From NCBI GenBank assembly GCA_051439375.1, contig JBFRWB010000080.1, forward strand, positions 1 through 64,000: a stretch of 64,000 bases of DNA. The letters run 5' to 3'. How positions within the stretch are numbered: position 1 is the first letter of the stretch; each line of letters opens with the position of its first letter. This document shows positions 47,469 to 57,022 of the stretch, in pieces. The translations under genes and the position numbers were made by a program. Below the pieces are notes generated by a model. It did not search any database, was not told the DNA's origin, and saw nothing but the letters and a program-made list of their open reading frames with translations. Origin of the DNA: JBGTGT01 sp051439375. Lineage in GTDB: Bacteria; Cyanobacteriota; Cyanobacteriia; Cyanobacteriales; Microcystaceae.

Positions 47469-50400
47469 TTAAGCTAAATTGCTATAGATACTTTGTCCAT
47501 CCCCGAAATAGGATTGAAAAATATGTTGATAGATTGCTTCGCTTACTTGGTCGAATATTTCATCATTATAGCTTTCGGGTAAATCGTACAATACATCATT
47601 AATAGTAAGGCGAACGTCTGATTGAGATTGGTCTTTATCTCGCCAATGACTCACCAGTTTTTTCTGAGTTTTTAAGGTATTCAGTAAATCTTTAGCAATT
47701 TTCTTGATTTGTTTCTCTTCTTTTTCGGTTAAATTGGGTTTATGGAGAAGGTCAAAAATGGCAAGTTCTTCTTCACTCAGTCCTTGGGATAGGGAACGTT
47801 TTTCTTCGTTACTAAGGTCTTGAGTTAAATTTAACAATTGTTGATAGGTCAATTCAGTATTACGAGAACCTGTGTTATATTCATTTATCAGTTGTTGGAA
47901 TCGTTCTGCATAATTAACTCGTGTTTTATTCAATTTAACCATTTGTTTGATTTTACGATTTAATGAACCTCGTAATTTTTCGAGTTGAGAACGTTGATGA
48001 GGGGTATTGTTAAATGCTTCTTGGAATTGTTCAAGGGTTTCAGGGGTGATTTGACTAATATCAATTAATTCGGTGTGATGGGCGGCTTTAATGACGTATT
48101 CTAGAGGGGTGATAGATTGGTCTAATAGGTCTTTCATTTCTTTATCGACTGAGGATATATCTTCTTCTTCGTCTTCTGCTTCATGACCAAAGACTCGTAT
48201 TTTATCAGCTAAGACGGTAAATAAAGTTTTTTCTCTAATAAATTCATTTGCCCTTCTATCGGGTAAAATGGCTTTATAAATACGGGCGATATTATTGGCA
48301 TGAAAAATAAATTCTCGTTTTAGATTATCATTAATAATAATTTTTTCGAGGGAATCATCAAGGGAATCTATAATTTCAGCATCTACTAATTGTTGAGCAG
48401 CTATCTCAAAGTTATTGAGATACTCAAAGAGGTTTTCTTGTTGCAGGAGTTGATCAATATCAACACCTCTTGCTTGACAAAATTCAGTTGCTTTGGTAAT
48501 CGCTTTTTGTAAAAGTGTAATTAGTTCTTCTTTATTTTGGACGGGATATTCACCCTTTTTAATGCGTCCGTCGCTATCTGAACCATAAATATTTAAGGCT
48601 TTTTTCAAGTCTTTTAAGATGCCGATATAATCAACAATCAAGCCATTAATTTTGTTACCATAGACTCGATTTGCCCTTGCGATAGTTTGCATAAGGGTGT
48701 GATTTTTCATAGGTTTATCGAGGTAAATAGTAGAACAACTGGGAACATCAAAGCCTGTTATCCACATCGCACAAACAAAGACCATTCTCAGGGGGTTATT
48801 ATCATCTTTAAAATTGCCTTCTAAGTCTTCTTTTACCATTCTTTCGCGATGGGGTCTAATATCAAGTCCTTCTGCTTGAAAGTCTCTGATTTCGTTCTGA
48901 GAACTGGAAATAATCACCGCCATATCGGTACTTTCCATATACTCAATTTGTTTTGTCAGTTTTTTCTGTTCAAATTCGCTGGCGTTGGCGAGTTGAGATT
49001 TTAATTGATTGAGGTATTCTTGCCAGTAATGTTGCATTTTATTATACATTTTTAGGGCAGTAAAACGGTCAATAGAAACCACCATTGCTTTTCCTTGATA
49101 CCCTCGTGTCATAAAATGGGTAACGATATCTCTGGCGATGGTTTCTAGGCGTTCATCACGGGTAATAATGCTATATTCGTTAACAAATTTTTCTGATAGT
49201 TTTTGTTCTTGGTTATCATTTAAGTCATAATCTTCTACAATCTGAATAATATCATCGTTGAGGTTTTCGTTTTGGAGTTGTAATTCGGGAATTCTGTTTT
49301 CATAAAAGAGGGGAACAGTGGCGTTATCTTCAATGGATTGTTTAAAGTTATAAATGCTGACATATTCGCCAAATTCTTGTCGGGTGGTTTCGTCTTCGTC
49401 TTTAATTAAGGGTGTTCCTGTAAAGCCAATAAATGAAGCTTTAGGTAAGGCTGTCCGCATATTTCGGGCAAAGGTATCATATTGACTACGGTGTGCCTCA
49501 TCTACGATAACAATAATATCATTTCTCTCGCTCAGTTTTTCATAAGTTTCGCCTTTTTTGGTACGGAATTTTTGAATTAAGGTGAATAAGTAGCGGTGAT
49601 TTTCTTTGAGTAATTGTTTTAAATGGTGGCTATCTTTTGCTCTTACTTGTTCTTCAGCTTCGGTAACTGCGCCTGTATCTGCAAAGTTTTTATAGATTTG
49701 TCCATCTAAGTCATCTCTATCAGTAACAATCAAAAATGTCCAGTTTCCTGTCAATTTACGCAATATTTTTTCAGCGAAGAATTGCATGGAGTAGCTTTTT
49801 CCGCTTCCTTGGGTATGCCAAAATACCCCTAGTTTACCTTGCTGATGTTGGATGTTTTCAACGGCGGCGATGGCATTATTAACCCCTAAGTATTGATGGT
49901 TTTTAGCAAGGAGTTTAACTAAGCCGTTTTGTTCGAGTTTATAGAGGATAAAGTTTTCGGTAATGTCGAGGAGTTTTCGAGGCTGACAAGTGCCATTAAT
50001 TAGGGTTTCTAGGTTAATTTGTCCTTGTTCTTTTTCATTTTCAATACGTTTCCATGTGCCGAAGTGTTGCCATTGTGCGGTGGTACTGCCGATAATAGCT
50101 TGTGTCCCATTTGAAAGGATAAGGAAGGCGTTATACCAAAAGAGTTGGGGGATGGTATCTCGATAGTCACTAAGGTTATCTTGATAGGCACGTTTTAGGT
50201 TACGATGATGGGCTTTTAATTCAATAAATATAAGGGGTAAACCGTTGATAAATCCCACTAAATCTGCTCGTCTTTTATATGTGCCAAATTCGTCACTATA
50301 AACCACAAATTCGGAAGCGAGAAAGTAATCATTATTATCAGGGTTTTGCCAATCTATAATTTTAACGGTGGGAATCTCATCATCGTTGTCTTGATTTTTA

Positions 50401-50714
50401 TATTCAACTTTTACACCATCTTTTAGCAGTTTATAGATGTCTTGGTTGGCGTTTTGCCATCGGGTAACGCTTCTATCTTCGGTGAGGGTATTAATCGCTT
50501 TTTCAATGGGTTCTAGGGGCAAATCGGGGTTAAGATGGGTTAAAGCTTGGCGCAGACGGGGAATAATAACGACTTGGCTGAGGGTTTCCCGTTGACTGAC
50601 GGAGGGGGTTTTATCATAATATTCCACCATACAATCGGCGGTTTCGTAGCCAAATTGTTCAAATAGAGGAATAATGGCGTTTTGTAAAGTGTTTTCTCTA
50701 TCTTTGGTTGTCAT
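47469..50714 (-). CDS. hsdR: Type I restriction enzyme R subunit (HsdR)
   Basis: 1081 residues. An N-terminal nuclease domain holds the PD-(D/E)xK set RRADLVGFINGLPLIFIELKA (about 150-170). The SF2 motor has Walker A TQGSGKS (~302), IVDEAHRSQY (~405), SFIGFTGTPL and the motif VI region TIARANRVYG. It translocates and cleaves unmodified DNA when joined with HsdM and HsdS. It is separated from hsdS by the membrane-protein gene. Cargo of the transposon. Confidence 0.96.
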   Translation of the reverse strand: MTTKDRENTLQNAIIPLFEQFGYETADCMVEYYDKTPSVSQRETLSQVVIIPRLRQALTHLNPDLPLEPIEKAINTLTEDRSVTRWQNANQDIYKLLKDGVKVEYKNQDNDDEIPTVKIIDWQNPDNNDYFLASEFVVYSDEFGTYKRRADLVGFINGLPLIFIELKAHHRNLKRAYQDNLSDYRDTIPQLFWYNAFLILSNGTQAIIGSTTAQWQHFGTWKRIENEKEQGQINLETLINGTCQPRKLLDITENFILYKLEQNGLVKLLAKNHQYLGVNNAIAAVENIQHQQGKLGVFWHTQGSGKSYSMQFFAEKILRKLTGNWTFLIVTDRDDLDGQIYKNFADTGAVTEAEEQVRAKDSHHLKQLLKENHRYLFTLIQKFRTKKGETYEKLSERNDIIVIVDEAHRSQYDTFARNMRTALPKASFIGFTGTPLIKDEDETTRQEFGEYVSIYNFKQSIEDNATVPLFYENRIPELQLQNENLNDDIIQIVEDYDLNDNQEQKLSEKFVNEYSIITRDERLETIARDIVTHFMTRGYQGKAMVVSIDRFTALKMYNKMQHYWQEYLNQLKSQLANASEFEQKKLTKQIEYMESTDMAVIISSSQNEIRDFQAEGLDIRPHRERMVKEDLEGNFKDDNNPLRMVFVCAMWITGFDVPSCSTIYLDKPMKNHTLMQTIARANRVYGNKINGLIVDYIGILKDLKKALNIYGSDSDGRIKKGEYPVQNKEELITLLQKAITKATEFCQARGVDIDQLLQQENLFEYLNNFEIAAQQLVDAEIIDSLDDSLEKIIINDNLKREFIFHANNIARIYKAILPDRRANEFIREKTLFTVLADKIRVFGHEAEDEEEDISSVDKEMKDLLDQSITPLEYVIKAAHHTELIDISQITPETLEQFQEAFNNTPHQRSQLEKLRGSLNRKIKQMVKLNKTRVNYAERFQQLINEYNTGSRNTELTYQQLLNLTQDLSNEEKRSLSQGLSEEELAIFDLLHKPNLTEKEEKQIKKIAKDLLNTLKTQKKLVSHWRDKDQSQSDVRLTINDVLYDLPESYNDEIFDQVSEAIYQHIFQSYFGDGQSIYSNLA

Positions 50715-50821
50715 TGCGGTTTTGTTGACAGGAAAAGAGTTGAGGGTTAGGTGTCAACAGTCGGTTGATTACAGTATTCCCATTTTTGAGTCTGGTATTA
50801 ATAGCTCATGCTGAAATATAT

Positions 50822-51964
50822 TTATTCTTCTCCCCAAGGAGAAATAATCATGCAAGTTGTTGTCGTGTGATTCATGATTTCTGTTATTTCGTTATTACTG
50901 TATTTTTTAGATTGTTCAAGAAATAGTTTTAAGGTTCGTTGTGAAAAATTAATAGCCTTCGACTTAGAGTTGTCTACGCTAATAGCAGTATCATCTATGG
51001 TTAGATATGCCATTATGGCGGAATCTATATTTGTTTCTAAAGCCTTTTTATTAATCGTTGTCACTGCTATATAAATTGGAGCGTAGCGACTAGAATGATC
51101 TCCCTTGATAAATTGCTGATAATAGTTTCTGATTAGTTGAAGTTCATCCTCTAATTTATCGGCAATCATAAAATGCTTAGTCTCGCTGTAACGAATAAAT
51201 TCTTTAAAACTTGATTCAGCTAACTGATGATAATCATCAAAAAATTGCTCGTTCAATTCTTGTAAATTAGAGCCAACATAGCGAGATAATGCACAAGTCG
51301 TTAAATAGCCTAGAAAAAGAATACTTAGTATCTTACTTTTCACCAAAGAAAATTCGATTTGTTTTTCTTCTTCTGATTGTTCTTTCTCTACCAAGACAGA
51401 AATTCTTTCTAAGTCACTTAATGATTCGTCAAAAGCAATAGAGTATCTAGAAACTAGATCAATTTCTTCCGTGCTAAAAAGTCCTATTTTTTTATATGCA
51501 GTTTCATAGTATTTATTATCTTTTAACTGTTTCATATAAATTTCAATATATTTTTTGTTGCCTTCTAAATTTTTAACCGATAAATAGAGGATATCATTAA
51601 TTTTCTTAAGAACCTTGAGATGCGATTTAATCGTGTTAACAAATAAAATAGCGATCTCTTTTTTTTCCTTTTTGTCTGCTATGTATTTTAATAAACTATT
51701 GCCTAAAAAGATAGCAATAACGGTGGCAAGAATTGTAAAAAGTGGAAGACTAAAGACATCTTTATATTCACTAGCGAAATTTTTTAATGTATCTGGATTC
51801 AGGAAAATTTGAAAGAAAAATCCAGACGACAGAACAAAGAAGCTTGACATAATAATCCCCCATTTAGTTTTTTGAGACAAAAAATACCATAATATTAAAC
51901 CTGAAATTACATATCCTGTCAGTGCAGGAATAATTTCGATAAGATGTCGAATACTCTGGTTCAT
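50822..51964 (-). CDS. Membrane protein of unknown function embedded in the hsd operon
   Basis: 380 residues. Two hydrophobic helices near the N-terminus (ALTGYVISGLILWYFL and IIMSSFFVLSSGFFF), a third at about 70-90 (LPLFTILATVIAIFLGNSLL), then a long charged helical cytosolic domain. Its ATG overlaps the hsdS stop by 4 bp, so translation is coupled. No nuclease or ATPase motif is seen. Membrane-anchored helical proteins of this design in restriction operons may be abortive-infection effectors; that is inference. Confidence 0.75.
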   Translation of the reverse strand: MNQSIRHLIEIIPALTGYVISGLILWYFLSQKTKWGIIMSSFFVLSSGFFFQIFLNPDTLKNFASEYKDVFSLPLFTILATVIAIFLGNSLLKYIADKKEKKEIAILFVNTIKSHLKVLKKINDILYLSVKNLEGNKKYIEIYMKQLKDNKYYETAYKKIGLFSTEEIDLVSRYSIAFDESLSDLERISVLVEKEQSEEEKQIEFSLVKSKILSILFLGYLTTCALSRYVGSNLQELNEQFFDDYHQLAESSFKEFIRYSETKHFMIADKLEDELQLIRNYYQQFIKGDHSSRYAPIYIAVTTINKKALETNIDSAIMAYLTIDDTAISVDNSKSKAINFSQRTLKLFLEQSKKYSNNEITEIMNHTTTTCMIISPWGEE

Positions 51965-53241
51965 TCTACCTCACCTCCAATTTTAATATTTAATGCCTCT
52001 ACGTCAATTTCCCCTGAAATTAATTTCGGTAATAATAAATCACGGGTTTTTCTTAGATTGATGTTTTCTAAGAATAATAGATCACATTTAGTATAAATGT
52101 CCTCACAAAGATGAGCATAGTTGTTTCTTAAATCTAAATTAGGCAATATGAATTTAAACTCTGATATCCTATCCGGGCTTAAATGTAAAACATTAGCACC
52201 ATTTGCATACTGTTTTACCTTATTTGCAAAATCTGAGAAACGCAACATTGCATAAATAAAGCTGTTTTCAATATTGTCATTTGTTAACTCAAGTTTTACC
52301 AAATCCATGGAAAAAGTATAAAAATCTTCTTGAGTTATGGGAACTCTTGCTGCTCTAGCAATTACTCTTCGTTCCTGAGTCATATCAGTAATAGCAATTA
52401 ATATATTACCTGAGTAAACTATTTGATTTTTTTTATACTTTCCATTGTACCTTTTAAGTCCATCATAGCGAAAACCTCCATCACGATTAATACATTTTAG
52501 ATTTAAAAATGATATCCCTCCTTCTTTAACCAATTCTGAACTTCTATAAGACCTTCCTCTAATAATATTTGCAATATCTCCCAATTTCTTAACCTCCCAA
52601 CCTTCAGGAATTAACCCTAATTCTGAGTCAATCATCGCTACATTTTCATGGTTAGGAAACTTAAATTTAACGAACCATTCCCGATAGATTAACTGCGCCA
52701 TTTCTTCGAGAATTTTGATTTGTCGGGTGTTGTTTTCGATGAGTTCATCATACGCTGATAAGATTGAGGCGATTTTTTGTTGTGTTTGAAGGGGGGGTAA
52801 TAAAATTTCCAACTTTTCAAATAAAGACTTTTTTAAAATAGGTGTTCTAGTTCCCCCAGATGCTAAAGTCATCAATTCTTCTCTGCGTAAAGAAAAATTA
52901 TAATATACAAAGTCAGGAATAACTGAATTATTAGGAATAATTGTATTGATTTGTTGATTAGTAAATCCTTCTTTGGCAATGATTACAACTTTTCCCATTT
53001 GCCAACCAATACAAGAAACACAAATACTATTAGCATAGATTTTACAAGATTTTACTGAAATAGCCCCTTTTTCTGATAATTTTCTATCGGTATTATCAAT
53101 TTTTTTTCTTCCATCCATATCAGACGGTGTTAAAAATAAATATTCATCTCCAAAATTATCCTCTTCTGCTGTGCGAGGAGTTTTACCAGTAATAACTTTT
53201 CCAATATCTTTAATTTGTTTAATTGTCCAACTATTCATCAT
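51961..53241 (-). CDS. hsdS: Type I restriction enzyme specificity subunit (HsdS)
   Basis: 426 residues in two target-recognition halves, each with a variable domain followed by a conserved helix. The first ends PPLQTQQKIASILSAYDELIENN, and the second begins near GWEVKKLGDIANIIRG and ends LRKTRDLLLPKLISGEID. It decides the bipartite DNA sequence modified or cut. Its start overlaps the hsdM stop by 4 bp. The target sequence cannot be predicted from sequence alone. Confidence 0.95.
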   Translation of the reverse strand: MMNSWTIKQIKDIGKVITGKTPRTAEEDNFGDEYLFLTPSDMDGRKKIDNTDRKLSEKGAISVKSCKIYANSICVSCIGWQMGKVVIIAKEGFTNQQINTIIPNNSVIPDFVYYNFSLRREELMTLASGGTRTPILKKSLFEKLEILLPPLQTQQKIASILSAYDELIENNTRQIKILEEMAQLIYREWFVKFKFPNHENVAMIDSELGLIPEGWEVKKLGDIANIIRGRSYRSSELVKEGGISFLNLKCINRDGGFRYDGLKRYNGKYKKNQIVYSGNILIAITDMTQERRVIARAARVPITQEDFYTFSMDLVKLELTNDNIENSFIYAMLRFSDFANKVKQYANGANVLHLSPDRISEFKFILPNLDLRNNYAHLCEDIYTKCDLLFLENINLRKTRDLLLPKLISGEIDVEALNIKIGGEVE

Positions 53242-55448
53242 CCTAAACCCTCCAATAACTGAGATACACTATCACTAATTCTATCTTTTAACACCTGTCT
53301 TTCCCTATCTAAACTCTCTAATTCCTCATTTAACTCCTCCAATCGCTCCAAAAACTCAAAATCATCTACCGTTTCCCTTTCCGCTACCCCTACATATCGC
53401 CCCGGATTCAAACTCCATCCCTTTTCCTCAATTTCCGTCATATCTGCAACCTTATATAAACCTGCCACTGCTTCAATATTGCCCTCATTTTCCCGATAAT
53501 GTCTGACAATATCTTGAATAATTTTAATATGATTTGTCCCTTTTGTTTCCTGCCAAAACTTAATCACTTGTTCTGTGTCTTCTCTAAAAATCTGTATCAC
53601 AGAAGCCTTACTATCCTTATCCTCTAACGGTAAAACCGAACGCTGATTATCTAATAATAACCCACGCTTTAATAAGATATTTAAAATAATTTTTTGTGAT
53701 GCTTGATTATAACTATTCGTCTGTTTGGCTAACCCTTTCTTGCCTTTTTCATCCTCTACCTTAGCCAAAAAATCCTTAATTTTTTTCTCAAGTACCTTAA
53801 CTCGCTTCTCACTCCCTAAATCAATCGTTATATTCTCCTCATCCTGATCAATTCGCTTTAACGCCTCCATCCTCACTAATGCTTTAATTCCTGCTTTTAT
53901 ATCTTCTGGTGTATCATCAGATAGGTTGGGCAAGGTTTCCTTGCCCCTACGGGTAAATTGATTATATCCCTCAAAATCCCATAAATCTGATATTAAACTT
54001 AACGCCTCTTGCTGTAACCCTTCAATCATCGGTTTTAATAATGCTTTTATCTCTTCTTCTGTCTCTAACCCCTCATTCCAATCATAAAAACTGCTGTCAG
54101 TGGTACTCTCAACCAATAACCCCTCAACGCCTTCTAAAATTGGGAAACGCTCGGCTAATTCCTCCTTATCCACACATCCACTCTTAAAATCCCGTAACTT
54201 ACGGTCAATTTGACGATAAAGATTCCGTGCATCAATAAATAAGACCTTATCCTTGCGAGACGTATTAACTTTCCCCTTATCAAAAAACCACAACGTACAA
54301 GGTAGCGTCACCGTATAAAACATATTCGACGCAACCGAAATCATCACATCAACCACCCCCGTTTTTATCAACTGCTGACGAATTTCTAACTCCGCATCCC
54401 CTGCTGAATTCGCCATCACAAACCCTGCCCGTCCCCGTTCACTCAAGGCAGTGTAAAATAACTGTATCCACAGATAATTAGCATTATTCATCCGAGGCAT
54501 TCCAAAAGGAAAACGGGCTTTATTATCCTTAATATTGCTTTTATCCACCTCATCCACATTAAAAGGAGGATTCGCTAACATATAATCCGCCATACCCACA
54601 CAATTATAGGTATCATCATAATAAGTATTACCCTGAGACATATTACTCACCCCCAATAAGCCATGTACCCCCAAATTCATCTTGCAGAGGTTCACGTTTT
54701 CTAATACCTTCTCCTGTCCATAAAAGGTAATCACCTTAGCAGGATCTAAACCTAGCTGATTTTTCATATATCGTCCGCTTTCGATGAACATTCCCCCACC
54801 GCCACAGGCAATATCATAAATACTCCCCCCAGTGGGTTCTAGGACATAGACAATCGCCCTTACTACTGAGACTGGCGTAAAAAATTCACCCCCACCTTGC
54901 CCTTCACTACGGGCAAATTCCCCCATAAAATACTGATAGATATCCCCTAATAGGTCTTCTGTATTCTCTAAATCGAGATTGCTATCCTCTCCCCCTGCAA
55001 AATAGCCTAATAAATCACCCAAAGTTTTATTCTCAATCTTTTTATAGGCATTCTTCGGCAAAACACCATTTAACTCTGGGTTTTCCCTTTCAATCAAGGT
55101 CATTGCAATACTTAACGCATCCCCTCGATTTTTTGCACCATGATATTTCTCCTCATCTAAGATTCCATCAGGTAAATTCAATAAATAATCATACTGCGCC
55201 GCTTGCGGCAAAAATAACACCCCTTTCGCCTTATAAAAATCCTTTAAACTCTCCTGCGCCTTTTTCCCCCTAACCCGTCTGCCAGAAGCCTCTACTTGAA
55301 CCTTTTTAAAGCGATAATCTGCATACCGTAAAAAAATCAATCCCAAGACAGGAGAGGCATATTCATTTGACTTTAAAGCTGAATTTGCCCGTAATTGGTC
55401 AGCCGATTTCCATAAGTCTTGCGCAATTTTTTGAACGTTGGCAGTCAT
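53238..55448 (-). CDS. hsdM: Type I restriction enzyme methyltransferase subunit (HsdM)
   Basis: 736 residues. The N-terminal HsdM helical domain is followed by the AdoMet motif region IYDIACGGGGMFIESG and the adenine-methylase motif NPPF (about residue 292). A C-terminal extension includes coiled coil used to hold HsdS. It makes N6-methyladenine. First gene of the operon hsdM-hsdS-membrane protein-hsdR-YgjP. It diverges from the HTH gene at 55630. Confidence 0.96.
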   Translation of the reverse strand: MTANVQKIAQDLWKSADQLRANSALKSNEYASPVLGLIFLRYADYRFKKVQVEASGRRVRGKKAQESLKDFYKAKGVLFLPQAAQYDYLLNLPDGILDEEKYHGAKNRGDALSIAMTLIERENPELNGVLPKNAYKKIENKTLGDLLGYFAGGEDSNLDLENTEDLLGDIYQYFMGEFARSEGQGGGEFFTPVSVVRAIVYVLEPTGGSIYDIACGGGGMFIESGRYMKNQLGLDPAKVITFYGQEKVLENVNLCKMNLGVHGLLGVSNMSQGNTYYDDTYNCVGMADYMLANPPFNVDEVDKSNIKDNKARFPFGMPRMNNANYLWIQLFYTALSERGRAGFVMANSAGDAELEIRQQLIKTGVVDVMISVASNMFYTVTLPCTLWFFDKGKVNTSRKDKVLFIDARNLYRQIDRKLRDFKSGCVDKEELAERFPILEGVEGLLVESTTDSSFYDWNEGLETEEEIKALLKPMIEGLQQEALSLISDLWDFEGYNQFTRRGKETLPNLSDDTPEDIKAGIKALVRMEALKRIDQDEENITIDLGSEKRVKVLEKKIKDFLAKVEDEKGKKGLAKQTNSYNQASQKIILNILLKRGLLLDNQRSVLPLEDKDSKASVIQIFREDTEQVIKFWQETKGTNHIKIIQDIVRHYRENEGNIEAVAGLYKVADMTEIEEKGWSLNPGRYVGVAERETVDDFEFLERLEELNEELESLDRERQVLKDRISDSVSQLLEGLG

Positions 55449-55629
55449 AGTTGCAGGGGATAGATAACAAAAATAGTGATTAACTAGGGTAGGAATGGGC
55501 TTTTTTCAGACCTAATCTTATTACAGCGTTTATTTTCTGTTGTTTACGCCTATAAATTATATTTTTTCACGAAATTATATCCTCAAAAATTAAACCTTTC
55601 TATAATTAAACCATCTCACTTGCCATACC

Positions 55630-55980
55630 ATGACAATTATTACCCCTATGCACCTTGCCTCACAAACCCCAACTCAGCGACACTGGGATAGTCTCAAAGC
55701 CTATCTACAGCCATTAAGAGAGTATCGAATGGAACTCGATGAGTTTCTCCAACATTGGGAAGTGACCAGAGAAGAAATCGCTTTTATCTGCGACTGCTCC
55801 CTCACCACCGTTAACCATTGGTTTTCTCAAGGGGAAAATCGCCGTATTCCCACTGATAAGCATAAGCAACGACTGGCACTAGCCCATCATATCTGGACAT
55901 CCATCGAAACTGAACCCGACTATGTCCTCAAACTGCGAAAAATGTACCATAACCAACCCCGACGCAAACCTGCTGATTAG
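55630..55980 (+). CDS. Small HTH protein
   Basis: 116 residues with a helix-turn-helix, EEIAFICDCSLTTVNHWFSQG, preceded by a short acidic helix ELDEFLQHWEVT. It is related to the 56597 gene, with the same WxxxxEEIAxICxCxxxxVxxWFS pattern. It is divergent from hsdM across 181 bp and may regulate the restriction operon. Confidence 0.75.
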   Translation: MTIITPMHLASQTPTQRHWDSLKAYLQPLREYRMELDEFLQHWEVTREEIAFICDCSLTTVNHWFSQGENRRIPTDKHKQRLALAHHIWTSIETEPDYVLKLRKMYHNQPRRKPAD

Positions 55981-56067
55981 CACATGAGACTTGCCAAATG
56001 GCAACAATTAATTGTCACTGTGACAAGTTTACTTTATCCTCAAAGGTGAAGTCTAACCCCTATCTCA

Positions 56068-56607
56068 ATGATGGATGAACCCATAGCGACGATTCCTCGA
56101 CTCTCCCAACATCTTGATACCTATGCGTCTGGGTATAACCAAGCCCTCACTGACTTTGATATCAATTCCCTTATCACCCAAATTCAAAGTCTTAACCCTG
56201 ATATCACCCCTACAACGGCTGAAAAGCTAACCGCTTCACTCATTCAATCCCTCAATCACTTTCTTGATCTTTCGATTCTTAATACCTATCTCACCGCCTT
56301 AGACACCCCACAAACCGATACCCTACCTAACCCCATCAGCGAGGAATATTCCCCCCTTAATCACCTTCCTAATACCTTTAGGACTCCCCTCTTCAAAATT
56401 GGTGATTTATTGCGCTATATCCCGGAAAATGATTCTAGCCCCCTTGATCAAGGTAAAATTATTGGACTCTATTATTGCTATGCAGTTCATCAAGGAACAT
56501 GGATGTGGCGATATGTCCTCTGGTTAGATGAAGACTCTCCCAGTCGGGACTGGTTAAAAGCCACAGTCGTTTGGGAAAGTGACGTAGAGGTCTATCATGG
56601 TACATAA
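56068..56607 (+). CDS. Hypothetical protein
   Basis: 179 residues. The N-terminal half is helical; the C-terminal half is Trp/Tyr-rich (YAVHQGTWMWRYVLWLD) and looks like a small beta barrel. No recognised motif. It overlaps the next HTH gene by 11 bp, showing coupled expression. Function unknown. Confidence 0.65.
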   Translation: MMDEPIATIPRLSQHLDTYASGYNQALTDFDINSLITQIQSLNPDITPTTAEKLTASLIQSLNHFLDLSILNTYLTALDTPQTDTLPNPISEEYSPLNHLPNTFRTPLFKIGDLLRYIPENDSSPLDQGKIIGLYYCYAVHQGTWMWRYVLWLDEDSPSRDWLKATVVWESDVEVYHGT

Positions 56608-56893
56608 TCCACGTCCTTTAAATGATAGAGAAAGACAGCTATTAATTCTCTTTAGTCATTGCCAATTATCGATGACTCCGATGGAATTTTGGTCAAAATG
56701 GGATCTTTCCCAAGAAGAAATAGCTCGTATTTGTCGCTGTGATATCTCCTTAGTCTCCCGTTGGTTTTCGCCTCGTCCTAATACCACCCAACCGATGACC
56801 TATCATTTGTGGTATTTAGCCTTAGCAGACCGCTTTTTAGAGTTTTATGACGAATTACCCAATAATTTACAACAAGAATTGTGTAGTGAATGA
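56597..56893 (+). CDS. Small HTH protein, paralogue of the 55630 product
   Basis: 98 residues with the helix-turn-helix SQEEIARICRCDISLVSRWFS, matching the 55630 protein in spacing. The C-terminal part is helical and acidic. It probably binds DNA as a dimer. The gene lies ahead of the kinase gene in the same direction. Confidence 0.72.
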   Translation: MVHNPRPLNDRERQLLILFSHCQLSMTPMEFWSKWDLSQEEIARICRCDISLVSRWFSPRPNTTQPMTYHLWYLALADRFLEFYDELPNNLQQELCSE

Positions 56894-57022
56894 ATTTTAT
56901 CAGTTAAGACTTATTAAGATTTTAAAGTAATCTTTAAGAGTAGCCTTGTAGTTAATAGCTAGTTAATGAACTGGGAAGATAATGGGAATTACCGGAAATA
57001 TCGAGTATCTGGAGTGTCTTTT

